Shown: positions 1 through 9,625 of the stretch, piece by piece
How the letters are laid out: each line of letters opens with the position of its first letter
Numbering within the stretch: the first letter of the stretch is position 1
Assembly: GCA_031269335.1 (NCBI GenBank)
Contig: JAISZI010000028.1
Coordinates: forward strand, 1-34,317
Reading direction: 5' to 3'
DNA length: 34,317 nt
Source of the DNA: Puniceicoccales bacterium
GTDB lineage: Bacteria > Verrucomicrobiota > Verrucomicrobiia > Opitutales > UBA953
Made by a program: the position numbers and the translations under genes
The notes under the pieces: model-generated
Databases searched by the model: none
What the model saw: only the letters and a program-made list of their open reading frames with translations
Told to the model about the DNA's origin: nothing

Positions 1-1
1 C

Positions 2-3000
2 ACGGGAGCGGAATTTACCATTAAAAATGAGAAATTTACCGTCCCAGGCGTTTTGTCTGGTTCGGGTAAATTGGTTAAGGACGGCGCTGGCACGCTCGCG
101 CTCGGCGGCACGAACAACGGTTTCACGGGCAATTTGGAGATCAAGGAAGGCGCGCTGGAAATTACTACGGTGGCGAACACCGGCGTCGGCGGCAGCATCA
201 CGCTCGGCTCTGGCGTTGGCGACGATGCTCGCTCGGCGACGTTCCGTGCTGCCGGTGCATCTGCTGCGATCGTCGTGTTTGCGGAAACGCGCAGCTTCGT
301 GCTTGCCGGAAGCGGGGCGACCTTCGATGTGCCCGATTCCGCCTCGCGCGTCACCATCGAGGGCGCGCTCACCGGCGGCGACACGCAGACCTTGACGAAG
401 ACGGGCGCGGGCAGGCTCATTTTGGGCGGGCCCGCCGCAAAAGGTTACACTGGCGACACGCTGGTCAACGCCGGTAGTCTTTATCTCACCGTGGCGGATG
501 CTATTGCTAACAGCAAAAACATCACCGTCGGTGTTTCCGAAGGCGAAGTTGAAGCCGAACTTGGCGCGAGCAAGAGCCAGACTTTCAGCAACATTACGAT
601 TCATAACGACGCCCGCCTCAACATGAACGGTGCTACCGGAGAAAGAAATGTTACTATCGCAGATTATGGTCAGGTTGTTTTTAATGGAAGTATAAGCGGC
701 ATCCATAACTTGACCATTGGTGCCGATGCGAGCCTCACCATTGACACCACGTCCGTGGTTGCCAACGGCGATGTCGTGTTCGGAACCAGGAGCGTTTTCA
801 ATGTGGGCACGGAGAACGCGCTCGATGTCAAGGGCGGGCTTACTTTCACGAATCTTACCACTATCAACCTCACTAAATACGTGGAGGGAGAATACGTCGT
901 CGTAAAAGCAGCCGAAATACACCGCGGCACTGATTCCAGTCCCGACTTCATCCTCAAGGCGGCGAACGGTGAGCAGATACCTTCCGACCTCGATGTTGAT
1001 AAATTTATTGATGCCACCGTTTCTTTCGTTACGGAAAATGTAAGTGAGTTTGCGACAATAGACAAGATGGTAATAAGAAGCACTCTTGTCTGGAATAATT
1101 TAGGCGATGGCAACCAACACGGCCATTTCCTAATTGAAACTGGCGAGTTGTTCACGATTGGGGCGGCGGGTTCGTCGGGAGACGCTATTCTTGCGGATAG
1201 AAACTTAAGTGTTCCGGGTTTTGACAACTGGGACGGTAAGACATTGACGAAGCGTGGAGCGGGCACGCTCGCGCTCAATTCAAAAAATACTTACTCCGGC
1301 GGAACGAAAGTTGAAGCGGGCACGATTTCTCTCGGCAACGCCGAGGGCGCGGGGACGGGGACAATCACCCTTGGTTTCAACGTTGCCGATCCGGCGTCAC
1401 TGGCAACGAAGCTCGAGATCAACATCGCCGAAGCGGTTGAGTTTGCGAATGAAGTCACCGGGTGTGGCGAGTTGATAAAGAAAAACATCGGCAGGATATC
1501 GCTCACCGCCGAGCACACTTACACCGGCGCGACGAGAATTGAGAGCGGCATTCTCGCCATTGAAGGTAGCGGTTCCATCAAAGAATCTTCCGGCTTAATT
1601 ATCGAATCATCAGGAATTTTCGACATTGGCGGCGCCGACGGCACGGTGGTCTTGAAGACGCTCGAAGGCGTCGGCGGAGTGACCCTTGGCGGCAAGACGC
1701 TGCAAGTTGGGAATGCCTACACTCCCCTTGGCGCAAAAGAATTTGCCGGGCAATTCAGCGGGAGTGGAATCGTTGACGTCGCCGCCGACTACGGCACGTT
1801 CACGCTCTCCGGCGCAAGCAGCCACAGCGGCGGAACGGAGTTCAGCGGGTTGGGCGGCGACCTTGTTTTGAAAAACAACAAAGCGGTGGGCAACGGCGTG
1901 TTCACCCACGAAGCGGCGGGCGTGCTAACACTTGCCAACGGCCTCACCCTTTCAAACAACATCGTGATAAAGGGAGAAGACGATGGCGATACGCGCAAAT
2001 TCCGCGTTGAGGCGAGTGAGACCGCCACCCTCACCGGCACGCTGACAAACGACGGAGACGGCAGCGTGTTCAGCAAGCAGGGCGACGGAAAACTGACGCT
2101 CAACAATGCGGCGGCGTTGACGAATTTCTCAGGAGTCGTGGAAATCGACGAGGGAACGCTCGAAGTCAAAACCGGTGTCATTAAGAATACCCTCTACGGC
2201 GACGGCGACTTGCTCGTGACGTTCACCAACGACAACACCGTCCTGTCCTTTGGCGCGGGCGTCAACGACGAGGGTCGTTTTACCGGTACTTTCGAGCTGC
2301 CTCGCGGGAAAGTTTCGCTCGCCAGCGAGAACAACCGCAGGGCGCTTTCGCCTGCTTCGCTCAGACTCGGCAAGAACACGATAACCGAAGCAGGCTCGGT
2401 CCTCGACATCACCCACTCTGCCTCTTTGGCGGGCACTCTTGATGTCAACGGCGGCGTCCTCGTCTTTTCCGCCGATCCGATTTCGCCTGCGACTGTGCTC
2501 TCGGTTGCGAAATTGGACGTCAGCGGAGGCGGAACGATAAGGATAACGGGATTGGACACTTACATTGACACGAGTGCGGTGGACATCAGCCAGAACATCT
2601 ACGATTACTGGACGGATTCGGATCAGACGCTGCACTTGCAGCGCATCGTTGCCGCGGGAGTTGTCGTTGGAAGCGCGACCATTTTGCAATGGGAACCCAG
2701 TGCGACGGGCGGGAATTCTCGCCAGACGCGCGACATTGACAACGGGAACGGCGTGGCGACTTTTGATTATCTCGGCTATGTGGACGACACGACGCCGGAA
2801 GGGCAGGGCATCTGGCTCGGATACGGTCTCGCCGAGATAGAAACAGCCAAGTCGGCTGTCACGAGCCTCGACGCGACGACGGCGGGCACGCCGAAACTCA
2901 TAGCGAAACTCACCGGTCAGGGCGGGTTCCGGTTTTCCGGTGCAAGCGGGCGGGAGGTCGAAATCGGCAATGCCGCCAGCGATTATCTGGAAGGAACGAC

Positions 3001-6000
3001 CGTCTCTGGGATAACGGCGAAGTTGTTGAGTGCGAAAGCCTTCGGTGAGACTGCGTCGCTCTCCTTGGAGAATGGCGCGAAAGTGCTGACGAACGGCCAC
3101 GCGCTCAGCCTCACGAGCCTGAGCACCGAGAGCGGCACGGAAATAGTCGTCGATGTCTCCCTGACGGCGCAGTCGGGCAACGTCAAGGGCACGCTTTCCG
3201 GTGCGGGTTCGTTTGCCAAAACGGGAACGAATCCCATCGCCTTTGAAAGCGTAAACACTTATACGGGAACAACAACCGTTTCCGGCGGCAAACTCGTCTT
3301 GAACAAGACGGGGAGCATCGCCGACTCCGCCGGTCTCACGCTCGAAGCAGGCACGAGGTTTGAGATCAACGCGTTGACGACCGGCGGAGCCACGGTCAAG
3401 ACACTCGACGGCGCGGTGGACACCTATGTCTATCTTGCCTCCAAGACTTTACAAATCGGCACGGACGCCGCGAGCGCGGACGGTTCGGGGACCTTTGCGG
3501 GCAGAATCACCGGCGGCGACACTGGCGCCTTGGTTAAAACGGGCAGCGGAACCCTTGTTTTGTCCGGCAACAACTCCTACGCCGGCGGCACGCGTTTCGA
3601 CGCCGGTTCCATCACCGTCCGGGACAACGCCGCTCTCGGCACGGGCGCCCTCGTTCACGCGAGCGACGACGCCGTCGGCCTCACGCTGGCGGACGGGATA
3701 GTCTTGCCGAACGACGTTGAAATTTCCCTCGGTTCGGCGGCGCGCGCAATCACGGTTGGCGCGGGCGAAACCGCCACGATGGCGGGGCGGTTTACGGCGA
3801 CGGGCGCGTTGCCGGCGGACAGCATTGCGAAAAGAGGCGCGGGCACCCTGGTCTTCCAGCGAGCCGACGCGCTCGCGGGCACGGGCGTCCTCGCGATTGA
3901 CATTGAACAGGGCGCGCTCGCCGTGTCGGTCGCCGACTTTAAGAACGAACTTCGCGGCACGGGGACGCTGCGCGTGACGGTCGCCTCGACGCAGGCAAAC
4001 CCGTCCGGCAGCTTCAATTTCAGCGCGAGCACGGGCAGCGCGTTCACGGGGACATTCGACCTCGCGAGCGGCTCCTTCGTCCTCGAAGACGCCAATGCCG
4101 CCGCGGTCGCCAACGCGACGTTGAGGCTCACGGGAAGCGGCGTCGCCCGCGTCACGGAAGCCGGTGCGGCGGTCAGCGCGCTGGAATTTAACGGCGGCTC
4201 GCTGGCGTTTGACACGGAAGTCTTCACGGCGGAAGGCGTGCTGCGCACGGTCGGTCTCGACGCGGTGAACGGCGGTTCGCTGCAAATAGCTTTTAACAAA
4301 GCAGTTAACGTGCCGCAGGCGAACGCGCAATCCGCGACGAACGCCTCGCTCTTCGACTTCTACCAAGACGGAACGCGTGCGACGAGCCAGCTTGTCGCCG
4401 CCACCGGAACGATTGCGCAGGGGACTGCGTTGACCCTGCGCGATTCGACCGGCGCGGTTGTTGGCAACTCGTTGCTTGCACGGGAATTGCAAGACGCCAA
4501 CGGCGTGCGCATCGGCGAAGCGCGATTCAACCACACGGTTTTCATTCAAGACACCGGCGACGCCTCCGACAGCGGCATTTATGTGACGAGTCTCCTCAGG
4601 CAAATCAACGTGGACGCCGGGCGCACTTTGGCGCTCGACGCGACCGGGGTCTTGCTGCCGCGCCTCAACGCCCGCATCAGCGGGACCGGCGCGATCGCGT
4701 TGACGGGCGTGTCCTCGCAGGAAATTTTCATTGGCAATGCCGACAGCGATTACACCGGCGCGACAAACCTCTCCTCGGCGCGCTTTATCTTCTCCACCAA
4801 CAACGCCTTCGGCAAAACGTCCGCCCTGACGCTCGCGTCCGGCGCACGGGTGAGCATGGACGGGCACACGCAGTCTGTCGGCGCGTTGAACGCGACGGAC
4901 AGCGCGGTGCGCATATCGCTGGGTTCGGCGAGCACGACAGGCGTGCTTGTGGCGAGCAGCGGGGATTACGCCGGCGTCATCACGGGATTGGGCGCGATTG
5001 AGAAGACCGGCAGCGGAGTCTTAACGCTTTCCGGCGAAAACGATTACACCGGCGGCACCCTTGTTTCCGGCGGGCGTTTGCGCGTCACGGGCACGCTTGG
5101 CGCGGGACCGGGAGACGGCGATTACGCCGGCACGATCACGCTTTCGGGCGGCAGTATCGAGATGGCGCAGGAGCACCCGCAGGTATTGAGCGGCTTGATC
5201 AGCGGCACGGGCACGCTCATCAAGACGGGCGCGGGCACGCTCACCGTCGTTCACACGAATTTCCACGGCGGAACGACCGTTTTGGGCGGCACGCTCGCCA
5301 TTGCTTCCGACACGGCGCTGGGCACGGGCGCAAACACAATTTCCGGCGCAACGCTGGAATTGACAGGCATTTCCGGAACGACGTTTGCGAAGGCGTGGAC
5401 GCTCGGACCCGACGGCGCGACGCTGCGCAACGACGCTGCGGCGATATTTTCGGGAACGCTATCGGGGACGGGTCATTTTGAGAAGAGAGGCACCGGCATT
5501 TTGTATTTCACCGGCGCAAATTCGCACACGGGCGGGACCACTTTCTCCTCCGGCACGGTCGCCATCACTTCCGACGCGCCCTTGGGCGCGGGGACGAACA
5601 CGCTCAATGGCGCAAGTCTCGAATTAATAGGAGCTTCCTACAACGCATCGTGGCAAATCGCCGACAGCGGCGGCTCGATCGTGAACGAGGCTTACGTCGT
5701 CTTTAACGGCGACATCACCGGCGCGGGCGCGCTCTACAAACGCGGCGGCGGCTTGCTCGAAATCAACGGCGTCATCGCCGCGCCAATCATTGTGCGCGAC
5801 GGTTCCATCGGCGGCACCGGCCTGCTCAACATGCCCGTGTTTGCCGCCGGATCGTCACTTTCGCCCGGAACCGCCGGCACCATCGGCGTCTTGAAACTGG
5901 GCGCGGCGGGGACGACGCTCGCGCTCGACGGGGTCACGCTGCGCATCGACCTTGAGGGGGACCACGATTCCGACCGAGTCGAAGTCCTTGGCAGTGTGAG

Positions 6001-9000
6001 CTTTGGCACACAAGTCCAAAACACGCTCGACCTCTCCATCGCCGGCAGCGACGCGCTTTGGTGGAACGATGGGCGCTACACGCTCCTGACCGCCGCCGAG
6101 TCGCTCACCACGGGCAATCTCAATGAGACGATTTTCAAATACAAAGGGGTGCTCGTCGATTCCAAGAACAGCCGTGTCCGCGCTGTTTTGTCCCTCGGCG
6201 AAGACCGGCTTTCGCTCGTGCTGCACTCTTATTCCGAGTCGAGCGCGGAACTTTACTGGGACGGCGGCAGGGAAAACACGCGTTGGGGTTCCTCGGACAC
6301 GTCCTCGACGAATTGGAAAGAAAACTCCGGCTCCGGCCGCCGCTTCGTCAACGGCGACATTGTCCGCTTCGCGTCAACCGGCGGGGAATCTTTGACCGTG
6401 ACCGTCGAAAACTTCGGCGAAGGCGTAATCGTCGGCGGCATGACGATTGACGCCAACGGCTCTTACGTCTTCGGCGGCGGCAAGATAGCGGGCGTGGCGA
6501 CGGCGACCTCCGGCTACGACTTCACCCCCGACGGCAAACTGAATGTTGAAGAAGGGGCTAACGTCCGCTTTAACAACGAGATAGACTTCATCGGCATAAA
6601 CGTTTCCGGGACGGCGGTTTTCGCGAAAGACGTGAGTTCGGAAAACGCGCTCGTCGTCACGGAAAGCGGCACGGCGAGCTTCTCCGGCACGAGTTACATC
6701 GGCGCAGCGCGCATCGAAAATGAGGGCAAAGTCATCCTTGACCGGAGCGCCGACACGAGCGCGGGTTCTTATTTGGGCACGATTTCCGGCACGGGCGACG
6801 TTGAGAAAACGGGCACGGGCGTCTTCGCGCTCTCTGGCGTAAATGATTACACGGGAACGACAACCGTCAGCGAAGGCACGCTTGCCATTGCGTCCGATGC
6901 GGCGACGGGCACGGGCGAAGGCATTCTCAACGGCGGCGCGCTCCGCCTCGATGGCGCTTCTTACGAAAAATCGTGGACGCTCGGCAGCGCGGGCGGAACG
7001 CTCAGCACGGAGCAGGAGACGGTGCTCTTCACGGGCACGCTTTCCGGCGAAGGCGGTTTGGCGAAAACGGGCGCGGGCAAAATCGTTCTTTCCGCAGATA
7101 ACAATTACACCGGCGCGACCAACGTCGGAGTCGGCGTGCTCGAAATCACCGGCACGCTCGGTGTTCAAACTGCGGACGGCACAACGACTTACGCTGGGAA
7201 TGTCGCCGTTGAAGGCGGGGCTGCCCTCGTTCTTAACCAGAGCGCCTCCCAGGAATTTTCCGGCACGCTTTCCGGCGCGGGTCAGGTTGCAAAAACGGGC
7301 GCGGGCACTTTTGCGCTCACCGACGCGTCGGTCTCGCACACGATCGGCGCCCTTTACGCCGGAGCGGGCGTGACCGGGGTTGCGGGCAGTTTGACGGCGG
7401 CCTTGATCGAAGTTGAGACGGGGGCGACCTTCGACGCTGCGCACGTAAACGTCTCCGGCACAGGCATTACCAATCGCGGGACTTTCAACACGGACATTCT
7501 TTCCGCCTCGGGCTACGTCGAAAATACGGGCACCTTGACGGTCTCCGAAAACGTCTCGCTCGCCTCCGGCACGATTCTTGAAAACAAGGACAACGCGACG
7601 CTCCAAGTCGCGGGGACGCTGGACGGCGGCGAAGTCGTCAACGACGGGACGCTGCGGGCGAGGAGTATTTCACTCACGGAAGGGAGCATTTCCAACACTG
7701 GAAGTATCGTTGGCACAACGATTTCCGCCGCCTACGGCATCACGAATGACGGCGGCGCAATCCAAGCCGCGGACGGCTCCGTCACCACAGCGGGCACCTT
7801 GGAAAACAACAATGGCGCGACGCTCGCGACGACCGCGCTTTCCGCCACCGGGGGCATTTTTAACGAAGGCAGCACGATCACGACGACGACTGCAACTGCC
7901 GCAGGGTCAGGGATTTCCAACGACGCCGGCGAGTTCGTTGCGACCGGCGCGGTGACCGGCGATGTCGGCAACACGAACGGGGGCTTGTTCAGGGCGGGCA
8001 ACCTCGTCGGCTCCCTCTACAACGCGCAAACTTCCACCGCCATTGTGGGCGAGGTCAGAGGCAACGTCGAAAACTCCGGGCGCATGGCTGCCGCCGGAAA
8101 CATCAACGGGGAAGTCGTCAACAACAACGGCGCCGTCCTCGACTTCGGCGGCACGGTTATTCCGGAAGCCCACCAGGCGTTCGCCGCCACGCCGCAGCGC
8201 ATCGAGCTTGCGGGCAAATTGCTCAACGACGGCGTCGTCAACCTTTCCGGCACGGGCACGCGCATTGTCGCGGCGGCTTCGCTCGATAACTTAACCCCCG
8301 CAACCGTCGGGAATTACGTTGTTGACCTCGACTTTGCCAACCCCGGGGCGAGCGACCACTTTGAGCTTCCCGAAAACGCCCTTGTTTCCGGCCGCCACCT
8401 TTTCACGGTCGCCTCAATCGCCAACGGCAGCGCCGCCCGCGGCAACTCCCGCGTCGCCCTCATTGACGGGGGAAGATTCGACACGGATACGCGAGTGGCG
8501 TTGAGCGCGCCGGTCAACGCCGGGGCATACCTCTTCGACATCATTGACCAGAACGCCGCCATTCTCGGACCGGTCGGCTACAGCGCGACCGCCCAGACCG
8601 CCGTGAACACCCACGGATTGCTCTCGACCGGCTGGATTGCCCAAATCGAAAACATCGGCAAACGCTTCGAGGAGTTCCGCGTCGGCAGCGCGACCCCGAC
8701 CAACAACGCGCCGGCGCCGGAAACAAACGCGTTTTGGACGCGAGCCTACGGGTCGCAACTCGACGCCTCGCTCGACTTGACCGGCATCGGCGACGCCCGT
8801 TTGCGCATTTACGGCGGCGATGTCGGCTACGACAAAGCGTTTACGCTCGCCGACAGCGAGACCCTCGTGTTGGGCGCCTTCGTCGGCTACCAGACACTTC
8901 GCCTCAACCAAACGAGCGGTTTTGGAGGCAAAAGCGACGGCGAATCCGCCGGAGCGGGCGCCTACGCGGCTTGGGAAAAACACGGTTGGTTTGCGACGAG

Positions 9001-9514
9001 CATTTTCAAAGCTGCTTATTCCACAACGGAATACAACACCACCGCCGGCGGGGGCGAATTTAACCACTACACGCTCGGCTTCACCCTCGAACTCGGCAAA
9101 CGCTTCGACCTGGGCGCGGCGTGGTTCGTCGAATCCGCCGCCCAGTTCGACTACGCGCATATTTTCTCCGAGACTTACGCGACCGCCGACGGCCTGCGCA
9201 TCCAGTCCAGCGACAGCGACATTCTTCGTTTTTCCGAAAACATCCGCCTTGGCAAAACCTTCGACACCAAGCGCGGCAAAGTCCAACCCTCGGTCAACCT
9301 CGGCGTAGAATACCAAGACACCCTCGGTGGCGCCCTGCGCCTTTCGGACGCCCGCTTCACCCCGACCGCCGACGGCCTCCGCGCCATCGTCGGCACCGGA
9401 GTTTCATGGCAATTTACCGCCTCCCAACAAATCCAACTAAACTACGAAGCCTCCTTCGGCGAGAAGTACAACCGCCCCTACTCCATAAACGCCAGCTACC
9501 ACGTGCGCTTCTGA
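2..9514 (+). CDS. Giant autotransporter with beta-strand passenger repeats (5' truncated)
   Basis: The frame is open from base 2, so the true start lies upstream; 3170 residues are visible. About sixteen copies of the passenger-associated repeat (pattern KTGAGTLxLSGxNxYTGGT followed by xGTL) run from base 50 to about 7330. An Asn-rich stretch with 'NxGxL'-like short repeats follows at 7380-8160. A connecting segment then leads to a putative pore helix (IENIGKRFEEFRVGS) and a C-terminal autotransporter barrel from about 8720, starting FWTRAYGSQ. The last residues, YHVRF, carry the terminal aromatic recognised by the BAM complex in this family. The expected role is a type Va surface protein that carries itself across the outer membrane; adhesion or matrix binding is inference. 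It converges on the efflux operon. Two internal 'end of passenger/new passenger' junctions (880-1115, 6060-6270) and a long internal duplication suggest growth by fusion. Composition between 480 and 1120 is visibly less GC-rich than the rest. Confidence 0.93.
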   Translation, partial: TGAEFTIKNEKFTVPGVLSGSGKLVKDGAGTLALGGTNNGFTGNLEIKEGALEITTVANTGVGGSITLGSGVGDDARSATFRAAGASAAIVVFAETRSFVLAGSGATFDVPDSASRVTIEGALTGGDTQTLTKTGAGRLILGGPAAKGYTGDTLVNAGSLYLTVADAIANSKNITVGVSEGEVEAELGASKSQTFSNITIHNDARLNMNGATGERNVTIADYGQVVFNGSISGIHNLTIGADASLTIDTTSVVANGDVVFGTRSVFNVGTENALDVKGGLTFTNLTTINLTKYVEGEYVVVKAAEIHRGTDSSPDFILKAANGEQIPSDLDVDKFIDATVSFVTENVSEFATIDKMVIRSTLVWNNLGDGNQHGHFLIETGELFTIGAAGSSGDAILADRNLSVPGFDNWDGKTLTKRGAGTLALNSKNTYSGGTKVEAGTISLGNAEGAGTGTITLGFNVADPASLATKLEINIAEAVEFANEVTGCGELIKKNIGRISLTAEHTYTGATRIESGILAIEGSGSIKESSGLIIESSGIFDIGGADGTVVLKTLEGVGGVTLGGKTLQVGNAYTPLGAKEFAGQFSGSGIVDVAADYGTFTLSGASSHSGGTEFSGLGGDLVLKNNKAVGNGVFTHEAAGVLTLANGLTLSNNIVIKGEDDGDTRKFRVEASETATLTGTLTNDGDGSVFSKQGDGKLTLNNAAALTNFSGVVEIDEGTLEVKTGVIKNTLYGDGDLLVTFTNDNTVLSFGAGVNDEGRFTGTFELPRGKVSLASENNRRALSPASLRLGKNTITEAGSVLDITHSASLAGTLDVNGGVLVFSADPISPATVLSVAKLDVSGGGTIRITGLDTYIDTSAVDISQNIYDYWTDSDQTLHLQRIVAAGVVVGSATILQWEPSATGGNSRQTRDIDNGNGVATFDYLGYVDDTTPEGQGIWLGYGLAEIETAKSAVTSLDATTAGTPKLIAKLTGQGGFRFSGASGREVEIGNAASDYLEGTTVSGITAKLLSAKAFGETASLSLENGAKVLTNGHALSLTSLSTESGTEIVVDVSLTAQSGNVKGTLSGAGSFAKTGTNPIAFESVNTYTGTTTVSGGKLVLNKTGSIADSAGLTLEAGTRFEINALTTGGATVKTLDGAVDTYVYLASKTLQIGTDAASADGSGTFAGRITGGDTGALVKTGSGTLVLSGNNSYAGGTRFDAGSITVRDNAALGTGALVHASDDAVGLTLADGIVLPNDVEISLGSAARAITVGAGETATMAGRFTATGALPADSIAKRGAGTLVFQRADALAGTGVLAIDIEQGALAVSVADFKNELRGTGTLRVTVASTQANPSGSFNFSASTGSAFTGTFDLASGSFVLEDANAAAVANATLRLTGSGVARVTEAGAAVSALEFNGGSLAFDTEVFTAEGVLRTVGLDAVNGGSLQIAFNKAVNVPQANAQSATNASLFDFYQDGTRATSQLVAATGTIAQGTALTLRDSTGAVVGNSLLARELQDANGVRIGEARFNHTVFIQDTGDASDSGIYVTSLLRQINVDAGRTLALDATGVLLPRLNARISGTGAIALTGVSSQEIFIGNADSDYTGATNLSSARFIFSTNNAFGKTSALTLASGARVSMDGHTQSVGALNATDSAVRISLGSASTTGVLVASSGDYAGVITGLGAIEKTGSGVLTLSGENDYTGGTLVSGGRLRVTGTLGAGPGDGDYAGTITLSGGSIEMAQEHPQVLSGLISGTGTLIKTGAGTLTVVHTNFHGGTTVLGGTLAIASDTALGTGANTISGATLELTGISGTTFAKAWTLGPDGATLRNDAAAIFSGTLSGTGHFEKRGTGILYFTGANSHTGGTTFSSGTVAITSDAPLGAGTNTLNGASLELIGASYNASWQIADSGGSIVNEAYVVFNGDITGAGALYKRGGGLLEINGVIAAPIIVRDGSIGGTGLLNMPVFAAGSSLSPGTAGTIGVLKLGAAGTTLALDGVTLRIDLEGDHDSDRVEVLGSVSFGTQVQNTLDLSIAGSDALWWNDGRYTLLTAAESLTTGNLNETIFKYKGVLVDSKNSRVRAVLSLGEDRLSLVLHSYSESSAELYWDGGRENTRWGSSDTSSTNWKENSGSGRRFVNGDIVRFASTGGESLTVTVENFGEGVIVGGMTIDANGSYVFGGGKIAGVATATSGYDFTPDGKLNVEEGANVRFNNEIDFIGINVSGTAVFAKDVSSENALVVTESGTASFSGTSYIGAARIENEGKVILDRSADTSAGSYLGTISGTGDVEKTGTGVFALSGVNDYTGTTTVSEGTLAIASDAATGTGEGILNGGALRLDGASYEKSWTLGSAGGTLSTEQETVLFTGTLSGEGGLAKTGAGKIVLSADNNYTGATNVGVGVLEITGTLGVQTADGTTTYAGNVAVEGGAALVLNQSASQEFSGTLSGAGQVAKTGAGTFALTDASVSHTIGALYAGAGVTGVAGSLTAALIEVETGATFDAAHVNVSGTGITNRGTFNTDILSASGYVENTGTLTVSENVSLASGTILENKDNATLQVAGTLDGGEVVNDGTLRARSISLTEGSISNTGSIVGTTISAAYGITNDGGAIQAADGSVTTAGTLENNNGATLATTALSATGGIFNEGSTITTTTATAAGSGISNDAGEFVATGAVTGDVGNTNGGLFRAGNLVGSLYNAQTSTAIVGEVRGNVENSGRMAAAGNINGEVVNNNGAVLDFGGTVIPEAHQAFAATPQRIELAGKLLNDGVVNLSGTGTRIVAAASLDNLTPATVGNYVVDLDFANPGASDHFELPENALVSGRHLFTVASIANGSAARGNSRVALIDGGRFDTDTRVALSAPVNAGAYLFDIIDQNAAILGPVGYSATAQTAVNTHGLLSTGWIAQIENIGKRFEEFRVGSATPTNNAPAPETNAFWTRAYGSQLDASLDLTGIGDARLRIYGGDVGYDKAFTLADSETLVLGAFVGYQTLRLNQTSGFGGKSDGESAGAGAYAAWEKHGWFATSIFKAAYSTTEYNTTAGGGEFNHYTLGFTLELGKRFDLGAAWFVESAAQFDYAHIFSETYATADGLRIQSSDSDILRFSENIRLGKTFDTKRGKVQPSVNLGVEYQDTLGGALRLSDARFTPTADGLRAIVGTGVSWQFTASQQIQLNYEASFGEKYNRPYSINASYHVRF
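1519..5043 (+). repeat. Collinear internal duplication in the autotransporter passenger
   Basis: The encoded segment at about 1519-3252 is paralleled in order by about 3253-5043. Matching landmarks are HTYTGATRIESG with NTYTGTTTVSGG, GGKTLQVGN with ASKTLQIGT, IYDYWTDSDQT with LFDFYQDGTRAT, VEIGNAASDYLEGTT with IFIGNADSDYTGATN, and GAKVLTNGHALSLTSL with GARVSMDGHTQSVGAL. The period is near 1,750 bases. The copies are diverged, so the duplication is old. Edges are approximate because both copies sit in generic beta-repeat sequence. Confidence 0.75.
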
Positions 9515-9590
9515 TGAGGAGGGGGCGCGGGTGGTGGGGAAGCGGATTTGTAAAAACAGGGGACGATTGGGTATGCTACCACGTGCGTTT
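9495..9590 (+). repeat. Direct repeat of the autotransporter 3' end
   Basis: The 16-base string at 9495-9510, which encodes the terminal YHVRF, recurs at 9575-9590 with one mismatch, exactly 80 bases downstream and beyond the stop codon. The sequence after both copies is G-rich and loosely similar. It looks like a remnant of a small duplication covering the gene end. Confidence 0.5.
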
Positions 9591-9625
9591 TCGGGGAGGC
9601 AGGTGGTGGAGAGGTGGTGGAGAAA

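Noticed and set aside
3449-4867. Long minus-strand open frame opposite the autotransporter (and similar ones at 2129-3100, 6374-7606 and 8414-9316)
   Set aside because: The products are Arg/Ala-rich with no domain, and they arise as antisense shadows of GC-rich repeat codons. The plus-strand frame has clear family motifs.
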